This document shows, one piece after another, positions 23,645 to 29,351 of a stretch of DNA of 29,351 nucleotides (its first letter is position 1; each line of letters starts with the position of its first letter). The stretch comes from Clostridia bacterium. GTDB lineage: Bacteria; Bacillota; Clostridia; Christensenellales; CAG-314. The stretch spans positions 1 to 29,351 of the forward strand of contig CAAGHL010000053.1 in the NCBI GenBank assembly GCA_900769665.1, in the 5' to 3' direction. The notes beneath the pieces are model-generated. The model saw only the letters and a program-made list of their open reading frames with translations. It was not told the origin of the DNA and did not search any database. The position numbers and the translations under genes are program-made.

Positions 23645-24176
23645 AAAGCGTGTAACCATACTACTTACACTACTACTTTCATTGGTGCTTATCTTGCCTT
23701 GTTTTGTGGGTTGTGGCAATGCACCCAAGGAAAAGGATTACCCGAAGATGGTGACTTACGAATACAACTTCATTCAAGGACCGATTCTCTCTTTCTATCG
23801 ATCGCTTGAGGTCACACTATCTCTTTCCCCGAGTGTAGAATTTGAATGTCATGCAATAGGAGAACATTACTTTATTGAAGGAAAACTAAAAGACAAAACA
23901 ATCAAATCGGGAGAAATCCTCTATTTAGATGTGACAAACAATGAGTTCTTAGAAAATGTGCCGAATGGATACATTACTATACTTGGAAAAGACAATGAAC
24001 ATATTGTAGGATATGCAGTTCTTGTCTTAAAGCCCTTATACAGTTCGGACGGTGACACATTGACAGGATGGAATTTAGAAACGGTAAAATCAGTTGAGTT
24101 TCCACAAATCGATGGACAGTATCAAGATGTATCGGAAAAGTATGTGCAAAAGCAATTCAAAAAGTATATGAAATAA
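23637..24176 (+). CDS. Predicted lipoprotein, tandem paralogue 3 (divergent)
   Basis: A 179-aa member of the same family. The signal peptide and lipobox FVGC are almost identical to the other two, as is the C-terminal EFPQIDGQYQDVSEKYVQKQ. The central part has diverged strongly (for example FIQGPILSFYRSLEVTLSLSPSVEFECHAIGEH) and is shorter. Diversification of the exposed middle between conserved ends suggests variation in a binding surface. The ribosome binding site AAAAGGAGG is shared. It ends 59 nt before the peptidase-like gene. Confidence 0.88.
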   Translation: MAKKRVTILLTLLLSLVLILPCFVGCGNAPKEKDYPKMVTYEYNFIQGPILSFYRSLEVTLSLSPSVEFECHAIGEHYFIEGKLKDKTIKSGEILYLDVTNNEFLENVPNGYITILGKDNEHIVGYAVLVLKPLYSSDGDTLTGWNLETVKSVEFPQIDGQYQDVSEKYVQKQFKKYMK

Positions 24177-24235
24177 GCTATCAGTTTTAATCACATTACA
24201 AATGAAAATTTTTATAAACAAGGAGGCTTTCCGCA

Positions 24236-24826
24236 ATGGCAAAAAAAGAAAACAAATCTCTTCGCTTCAGAATTTCGGCAATGACAATTGTATTGTTGTT
24301 ATTGGCAACCATACTTGTTTTTCCTCTATTTTCAGAAAACGAATCTTACGCAAAGACGACTTTACAAGACAGTCTTGTTCAAAACGAAAGCGGAAACTGG
24401 GTTTCTTCCGATGGAAAATGGAATAGTCGCTGGGCAAACTACAATTGCTATGCATTTGCTATCGAGAGATTCGAAACGCCAAATACATACTCAACAGATA
24501 AACAATATCAGCCGGGCGATATGTGTCAATCTCAATCAAATATAGATTACCAATCAGCTAATTTCATAGCAAATATAGTAAAACAAGACCTTGTTGCAAT
24601 AGGTTACAGCGAATCTTCAATTTTAATTTCCACTACACTTCCGACAATAAGCAACAATCAGGAACTTATCTGTGTACGAACAGCAATTCCAAGTCTCTTT
24701 AATGGGTGGGATTATCACTTTATGAGGTACGATTCAAAAACAAATGCTTGGTATCACAAACCCGGACCAACGGCAGTACTCAAATATAAATATACTCCCT
24801 CAAACAATAGAAATTGGACAAACTAG
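24236..24826 (+). CDS. Secreted Cys/His peptidase-like protein, N-terminal part ended by an in-frame amber codon
   Basis: A 196-aa product. A long N-terminal hydrophobic signal segment (about residues 13-32, then a likely cleavage region near SYAKT) directs export. The module has YNCYAFAIERF with Cys71, GWDYHFMRYD with His161 and WYHKPGPTAVLKY. This Cys-then-His layout is seen in papain/NlpC-like secreted proteins of Clostridia. The catalytic role is inference. AAGGAGG precedes the ATG. The TAG at 24824-24826 follows NNRNWTN. The same frame then stays open for 735 nt, so this was probably one gene of about 441 codons with a nonsense change, plausibly GAG to TAG. Confidence 0.75.
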   Translation: MAKKENKSLRFRISAMTIVLLLLATILVFPLFSENESYAKTTLQDSLVQNESGNWVSSDGKWNSRWANYNCYAFAIERFETPNTYSTDKQYQPGDMCQSQSNIDYQSANFIANIVKQDLVAIGYSESSILISTTLPTISNNQELICVRTAIPSLFNGWDYHFMRYDSKTNAWYHKPGPTAVLKYKYTPSNNRNWTN

Positions 24827-25561
24827 ACTTTTCGAATAAATAGTGTATCAGCTGGGTATATAACCTACAACAGCGACATCTACTTTATTCGCTACGAGAA
24901 AATTCAACTGGACACGACAACTGGAATTAGTAGTATTACAAAAACCATATCGGCAGGCAAAGACACAATAGTAAAAATGTACTGCCAAGTCGCACTAAAC
25001 GGACACCTTGTAATTTCTGGCAACGGTAAAAGTGTAAAAGCAACAATATACGACAGCGAAATGAACAATGTGTCTACATACACAGGACTAAACATAACGG
25101 CAGATTTCTCATTTGAGCAAGGCACCTACTACGTACAACTTCAGTTTACAGGCAGTGGCGACTCGGGAACAATTACTGCGACGACATACAATCACCGAGT
25201 ACACTACTGTACCTACTGTAACCAATACGTTGGACCACACACATACGATGACTCTTACACGTGGAAAAACGACAGACAGCATTTGGCAAGATGCTCCTGC
25301 GGATTGACACAAATGAAAGGACATGCCGTTAGGGCAGGTTCTTTCGTCGGTGGATATGCCACTTGCATACAGTGCGGAGGACGTGCGTCTGTCGGGTTTG
25401 TAGATCCGGGACCGTTTTCGAATACCACATTGCCATACTCGGCAAACGGCAGTTACATACTACCCAACGGAGTAATTGTACTTGTTGAAGCGGACATTGC
25501 CGCATTCCTGCAAGGCACGCTTGTATTTACACAAGGCACACTACTAAATATTGCCGCATAG
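24827..25561 (+). pseudogene. C-terminal remainder of the secreted peptidase-like gene, in frame after the amber codon
   Basis: There is no stop in the frame of the preceding gene from 24827 to the TAG ending at 25561. The first ATG (24977) is 50 codons in and has no ribosome binding site, so independent translation is doubtful. The encoded part has a beta-sandwich-like segment (IQLDTTTGISSITKTI ... GTYYVQLQFTGSGDSG). A Cys/His-rich zinc-ribbon-like stretch follows (YCTYCNQ, ARCSCGL, CIQCGG), then a C-terminal tail ILPNGVIVLVEADIAAFLQG. Such domains follow catalytic domains in secreted clostridial proteins. A terminator follows 19 nt later. If the TAG is a sequencing error or is read through, the two parts form one protein. 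Confidence 0.65.
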
Positions 25562-25580
25562 CGCGCAAACCGACATATAC

Positions 25581-25623
25581 AAAATACGCCTTGCAACACT
25601 TTTGTTGCCAAGGCGTATTTTTT
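25581..25623. terminator. Bidirectional terminator between convergent genes
   Basis: A long stem AAAATACGCCTTG ... CAAGGCGTATTTT, extended inside by CAACA/TGTTG with one bulged C and a CTTT loop, flanked by T-runs on both strands. It serves the plus-strand operon and the minus-strand MATE-GNAT unit. Confidence 0.92.
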
Positions 25624-25630
25624 GTGACGT

Positions 25631-26173
25631 TTACCGTATATCTACGTTTTCGTCGAGGTATTGTTTGAATTTTGCGTACTCGTCACGAGTGATTTGCCGT
25701 CCGTAACTCATTACGATTAGGTGCAAATCGGCGTCACCCTTGCGGTAATGGGGCTGAATGTGGTCGTACACATTGACGAACAAGCCGTTGCGCTTGTAAA
25801 ACTCGACGCGACGATGAGTCAATTCCGTTGTGGGAAGTTCCGCTTCCAACACAAACAAGCGGTCGGCATATTTTGCAATCAACGCTTGCAAAATTTCACG
25901 GCCGAAACCTTTGTTTCGCAGTTGCGGCAGTGTGCAAAAGTTTTCAAAGTAGACAAATTCCGACGTTAGAAAGTACCCCACTACGCCCACTTTGTGACCG
26001 TCCGCAACGGCAACTTCCAAGCGGTAATCGGGGTGCGACAATTCGGCAAGCTGTTGCTGTCGGCTGCGACGTTCGATGGGCGGAAAACTTTCGTCCAATA
26101 GGTCGTACGCCCATGCAAACAAATCGCCGTTTTCGCGAGTGACGCGTTGAAATGTGATATTGATATCTTTCAT
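25631..26173 (-). CDS. GNAT family N-acetyltransferase
   Basis: A 180-aa cytoplasmic acyltransferase. The acetyl-CoA pyrophosphate-binding motif RNKGFG lies at residues 86-91 within FCTLPQLRNKGFGREILQAL, preceded by the beta-4 strand YFENFCT. A C-terminal FYKRNGLFV motif is typical of the fold. The substrate cannot be told. The ATG at 26173 has GGAGA upstream and lies 16 nt after the MATE stop, so both are probably co-transcribed. A shared terminator follows. Confidence 0.88.
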   Translation of the reverse strand: MKDINITFQRVTRENGDLFAWAYDLLDESFPPIERRSRQQQLAELSHPDYRLEVAVADGHKVGVVGYFLTSEFVYFENFCTLPQLRNKGFGREILQALIAKYADRLFVLEAELPTTELTHRRVEFYKRNGLFVNVYDHIQPHYRKGDADLHLIVMSYGRQITRDEYAKFKQYLDENVDIR

Positions 26174-26189
26174 TTTACACTGTCTCCGT

Positions 26190-27602
26190 TTACACTATTT
26201 TGTTTATCCAAATTTTCTTTTTTAGCATTACAAATCCGAGTATTGCCTTAAATAGCTCCACTCCGTTGGCAATCAGGTACACGCACACTACACTTAGGTC
26301 GGTAAGCTTGACCAAAGCAAAGGCAATGGGTACATTGACAAGGCAAACAAACACGCTGTCGTACAAAAACGTTATCCAAGTTTTGCCGCCGCAACGTAAT
26401 GTGAAGTAACAACTGTGCAAAAAGCCGTGGAGCGGCATCAAACAGCCTGTAATCAGCAAGAAGTCCGCCGCAATTTGTTTAGCTTCGGCTGTGGCTTTGT
26501 AGCCCATGGGGAACAAACTTGACGTTGCCGCAAGCAATGCGCCCATGACAATACCCGTAACTACGGAAAAGGCAATCATTTTGCGGTCGACATCTTGCGC
26601 CGTCTCGATGTCCCCTGCGCCGAGATATTTGCCGACAATTATTCCTACGGAGTTTCCTAACGCCATGTAGGCAATGTTGAACACGTTGACCACGGTGGAA
26701 CTTATGCTGTATGCCGCAACGGCGTCCAAGCCACGCATGCTGTAACACATCGCAAGTACGCTCATGCCCGTTGCCCACAACAATTCGTTGAAAAACAGCG
26801 GCGAACCCTTTTGAAAAATTTTGCCGACAAGTTGCTTGTCCACGTGGAAAAACCGCGAATACAAGCCTTTGCCGCAATCGATTTTTTTGTTGGCGTGCGT
26901 TGCCACGATAAGGATAGCAAGCTCCACAAAACGGCTGATTACGCTGGCAATTGCCGCGCCCACTACGCCGAGTTCGGGACAGCCGAACTTGCCGAAAATA
27001 AGCAAATAGTTGCCGATACAGTTGACGCCTACCGCCGCAAAACCTGCTACCATAGGTAAAACCGTATGCCCTGTTTCTCTCAGCGTGCCGCCGTAAGCTT
27101 GGCTTAGCGCAAAGGGCAACAACCCTATCAACATAACCCATACGTAGTCCACGCCGTAACCCAGCGTTGCCGTTAGGTCACCCGTGTAGGAGCCGTCGTT
27201 TAGGTACAGGCTTATCAGCGGTTTGTGAAACAACGCCAAGCCGACGACCGCCGCTGCCGAAATAAGCACCGCCGTCATCAACTTGAAACGGAACGTTTGC
27301 ACTACGCCTTCGGTATCCCCTTTGCCATGGTACTGCGCCGTAAATATGCCTGCACCCGACACCGCGCCGAATATGCCCAGATTGAAGATAAACAACAATT
27401 GGTTGACAATGGATACGCCGGACATTTGCTCTTGTCCGACTTGTCCGACCATGATGTTGTCGAGGAGCGACACAAAGTTGGTGATACCGTTTTGTATCAT
27501 TATCGGTATCGCCACGGCAAATACCATCTTGTAGAAGGCTTTGTCGCCGATAAACCGACTGAAAAATCCTTTTTTAACTACTGTGCTTGTACTGCTGTCC
27601 AT
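26190..27602 (-). CDS. MATE family multidrug/cation-coupled exporter
   Basis: A 470-aa membrane protein with about twelve hydrophobic helices in two homologous halves, usual length for the family. The N-terminal half has FVSLLDNIMVGQVGQEQMSG, a MATE hallmark, and the second half carries SSTVVNVFNIAYMALGNSVGIIVGKYLGAGD. MATE transporters exchange Na+ or H+ for organic cations or drugs; the substrate here is unknown. The ATG at 27602 has AAGGAAGTGA upstream and a good promoter at 27630-27658. The GNAT gene follows at 16 nt. Confidence 0.93.
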   Translation of the reverse strand: MDSSTSTVVKKGFFSRFIGDKAFYKMVFAVAIPIMIQNGITNFVSLLDNIMVGQVGQEQMSGVSIVNQLLFIFNLGIFGAVSGAGIFTAQYHGKGDTEGVVQTFRFKLMTAVLISAAAVVGLALFHKPLISLYLNDGSYTGDLTATLGYGVDYVWVMLIGLLPFALSQAYGGTLRETGHTVLPMVAGFAAVGVNCIGNYLLIFGKFGCPELGVVGAAIASVISRFVELAILIVATHANKKIDCGKGLYSRFFHVDKQLVGKIFQKGSPLFFNELLWATGMSVLAMCYSMRGLDAVAAYSISSTVVNVFNIAYMALGNSVGIIVGKYLGAGDIETAQDVDRKMIAFSVVTGIVMGALLAATSSLFPMGYKATAEAKQIAADFLLITGCLMPLHGFLHSCYFTLRCGGKTWITFLYDSVFVCLVNVPIAFALVKLTDLSVVCVYLIANGVELFKAILGFVMLKKKIWINKIV

Positions 27603-27629
27603 AATTCACTTCCTTGGTACTGAGACAGT

Positions 27630-27658
27630 ATCATACCACACCGCGAGCTTTTTGGCAA
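27630..27658 (-). promoter_or_regulatory. Promoter of the MATE-GNAT unit
   Basis: On the minus strand TTGCCA (27653-27658), 17 nt, TATGAT (27630-27635) with an extended -10 TGG. Confidence 0.82.
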
Positions 27659-27694
27659 TCGAAAACAGAGGGAGTGGCTACACTTTACACGACA

Positions 27695-27740
27695 AAAGCC
27701 CGACTACACGATTATTTGACGTGTATCGGGCTTTATTTTT
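27695..27740. terminator. Terminator between veg and the MATE gene
   Basis: AAAGCCCGACTACACG (27695-27710) pairs with CGTGTATCGGGCTTT (27720-27734) with one bulge and a 9-nt loop. T-rich sequence follows on both strands. In the minus direction it closes veg and lies just before the MATE promoter. Confidence 0.88.
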
Positions 27741-27781
27741 GGCAAAAAAACAAAAAAAACTGCGGAACAGGCAAAAGCGCA

Positions 27782-28021
27782 TTACTCCTCGCGCGGTTTC
27801 ATGCGGATTTCCCCGCATACGACATCGACATAACTGCAACTGAGACGATCGAACAAATCGCCTTGCAATGCTATTACAAATACGTTGTCGTGAATTTCCG
27901 ACACTACGCCTTTGTAGTACTTTATGCGGTTGCGCCCGCGGTTTTGTCGCACCGAAACCGACTTGCCTAACAACGAAGCGACTTCGGCGCGCGCCTCATC
28001 GATGGTATTTTGCTTTTTCAT
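27782..28021 (-). CDS. veg: Veg family protein
   Basis: A 79-aa protein matching the Veg/DUF1021 family: IDEARAEVASLLGKSVSVRQNRGRNRIKYYKGVVSEIHDNVFVIAL followed by DRLSCSYVDVVCGEI. In B. subtilis Veg is an abundant small protein that stimulates biofilm gene expression, and veg lies close to ispE. Here it is about 25 kb from ispE and the SPOCS gene. The ATG at 28021 lacks a clear Shine-Dalgarno. It is the first gene downstream of the rRNA operon on this strand. Confidence 0.9.
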   Translation of the reverse strand: MKKQNTIDEARAEVASLLGKSVSVRQNRGRNRIKYYKGVVSEIHDNVFVIALQGDLFDRLSCSYVDVVCGEIRMKPREE

Positions 28022-28060
28022 ACCACAATTATTGCCCGATTTAGCGCAAAAAATACCCCG

Positions 28061-28670
28061 CCACCTGACGTGGACGAGTAGAAAGATTTACCGCTATGCA
28101 AAAATGCACATGACGAACTTTTACTAATATCGAATAATACTGTTTCGTGGCGTAGATTGCCACCTAACGTGGACGAGTAGAAAGACTTGTTGAAAAGCAA
28201 TAATGTGCATGGCGAACGGGGCGGTGCAAGCGTAGCCGCAAGATACACCGAAGAAATTCAAAAGCTAACTATATGTAAAACCAACCCATTTCACGGCATA
28301 GGTTGCCACCTAACGTGGACGAATATATAGACTTGTTGAAAAGCAATAATGTGCATGGCGAACTTTTACTAATATGCCATAAACCCGTTTCGTGGCGTAG
28401 ATTGGTACAGATTGTGGCAACAGTTGGCTGCCTCGCGAAACGAGCGTACAAAGATGTACGTGACCGAGCGAGGCTGACAAGCGTAGCCGCAAGATGCACT
28501 TAAGAGCTTTCTCAAATAAACTATACCGAAACCAACCCGTTTCACGGCATAGGTTGGTGTAGATTGCCACAACTGGCAAAGCGCAACCTAGGAATAGTAC
28601 TAAGTCGTACATGACGACGGTTTCGCAAGCACGTAGTGGCAAGATCCGCCAACATATGCCGTGAAATAAA
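28061..28670. repeat. Degenerate intergenic repeat array, two ~250-bp higher-order units and a partial third
   Basis: CCACCT(A/G)ACGTGGACGA starts units at 28061, 28160 and 28306. Two unit types alternate. A ~99-bp unit (28061-28159, 28306-28404) ends in TTTCGTGGCGTAGATTG. A ~146-152-bp unit (28160-28305, 28405-28556) contains AAGCGTAGCCGCAAGAT and ends in TTTCACGGCATAGGTTG. Together they make dimers of 245 and 251 bp; a partial third runs to about 28670. The array ends with the reversed motif TATGCCGTGAAA. The minus-strand frames through it (28018-28699) merely translate the repeats, have no ribosome binding sites and are not called as genes. Confidence 0.8.
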
Positions 28671-28706
28671 AAAAGACCCTCAATCGGGGCTAACCCCAAT
28701 CAAAGG
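28668..28706 (-). terminator. Intrinsic terminator of the rRNA operon
   Basis: Minus-strand TTTGATTGGGG-TTAG-CCCCGATTGAGGG hairpin (about 28678-28706, several G-U pairs) followed by a run of seven T residues (28668-28674). It lies about 11 nt after the 5S 3' end. Confidence 0.9.
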
Positions 28707-28716
28707 ACTTTAGTGG

Positions 28717-28833
28717 ATGCGGCAAAACCTTACACTCCCGGGCCGTGTCCAGCCAAGTACTCTAGGCGTTGTAGGTCTTAACTTCTGTGTTCGGTATGAG
28801 AACAGGTGGACCCCTACAGCTAAATCACCGCAA
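28717..28833 (-). rRNA. rrf: 5S ribosomal RNA
   Basis: About 117 nt on the minus strand. Diagnostic segments are CCGAACACAGAAGTTAAG in the middle and GTACTTGGCTGG after it. The 5' end TGCGG pairs with the 3' end CCGCA to form helix I. The 23S gene lies about 140 nt upstream and a terminator follows. End positions are set by helix I and may be off by a few bases. Confidence 0.95.
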
Positions 28834-28974
28834 TGGTTATTTACACGACTTTCGTCGTAATAAATCTAAGTTAAACGAAAGGAACATTGACAACTGCACA
28901 AACAAAGCTTAGTGTAAGTGATGAGTAATTAGTTTGTATTGTGATTGTATTCAAGGCTTGTTCGTAATGTTTGA
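28834..28974 (-). other. 23S-5S internal transcribed spacer
   Basis: About 140 nt without a tRNA gene. Directly after the 23S end the strand can form CTTGTTC/GAACAAG, probably part of rRNA processing. A second stem ACGAC-N-GTCGT lies near the 5S 5' side (about 28846-28858). Confidence 0.6.

Positions 28975-29351
<377 letters not shown>

Noticed and set aside
24824..24826. Genome-wide reassignment of TAG to an amino acid
   Set aside because: rpsG, rplM and the SPOCS gene all end naturally at TAG at their expected lengths.
28061..28560. CRISPR array
   Set aside because: Repeat units are long, degenerate and nearly contiguous with irregular spacing. There are no short identical repeats with unique spacers and no cas genes.
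28018..28699. Minus-strand frames of 67-129 codons in the repeat region between veg and 5S
   Set aside because: They are translations of the repeats themselves (recurring STLGGNL and RHET segments), overlap each other in different frames and have no ribosome binding sites.
28834..28974. tRNA gene in the 23S-5S spacer
   Set aside because: No cloverleaf, T-loop GTTCRA-like core or CCA end could be found; only simple processing-type hairpins are present.

Overview
The window looks like a Bacillota (Clostridia-type) chromosome of moderate G+C. It probably comes from a spore-forming, uncultured gut-type lineage; the species cannot be named from the sequence. The evidence is a Bacillus/Clostridium-type order rpoB-rpoC-(L7Ae-like)-rpsL-rpsG-fusA-tuf and ecfA1-ecfA2-ecfT-truA-rplM-rpsI, a SPOCS(DUF3794)-LysM sporulation protein, a Veg protein, strong AGGAGG ribosome binding sites, and many TTGACA-17-TATAAT promoters. 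Apart from one accessory block, every gene lies on the minus strand.

Layout on the plus-strand scale. (1) 1-2847: ispE and a SipL-like SPOCS/LysM gene, bracketed by two nearly identical ~75-bp inverted repeats. (2) 2858-7406: rplM-rpsI with its own promoter and terminator, and upstream of it the ecfA1-ecfA2-ecfT-truA operon (vitamin ECF transporter energising module plus tRNA pseudouridine synthase). (3) 7445-12598: the str operon, namely a K-turn-binding L7Ae-like protein, S12, S7, EF-G and EF-Tu. The S10-spc-alpha block normally found between tuf and ecfA1 in Bacillota is absent. (4) 12754-21898: a small membrane gene, then rpoC and rpoB. RpoB has a large insertion in its N-terminal half and a long repetitive acidic tail. 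(5) 21953-25623: an AT-rich plus-strand accessory operon with three tandem paralogous lipoproteins, two tiny conserved upstream ORFs that overlap the lipoprotein starts, and a secreted Cys/His peptidase-like gene split by an in-frame amber codon. (6) 25631-28021: a GNAT acetyltransferase, a MATE transporter and Veg. (7) 28061-28670: a degenerate higher-order repeat array without believable genes. (8) 28668-29351: the 5S rRNA gene with its terminator and the 3' end of 23S rRNA, which runs off the window.

The minus strand is mostly core information processing: transcription (rpoBC), translation (str genes, L13/S9, truA, rRNA), isoprenoid synthesis (ispE), vitamin uptake (Ecf) and sporulation (SPOCS). 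The most likely place for something undescribed is the plus-strand lipoprotein/peptidase operon. It differs from its neighbours in base composition, shows recent tandem duplication with localised divergence, and has a duplicated uORF-to-gene junction. Other leads are the inverted repeats around ispE-SPOCS, a palindrome overlaid on a consensus promoter upstream of the L7Ae-like gene, and the RpoB insertion and tail.
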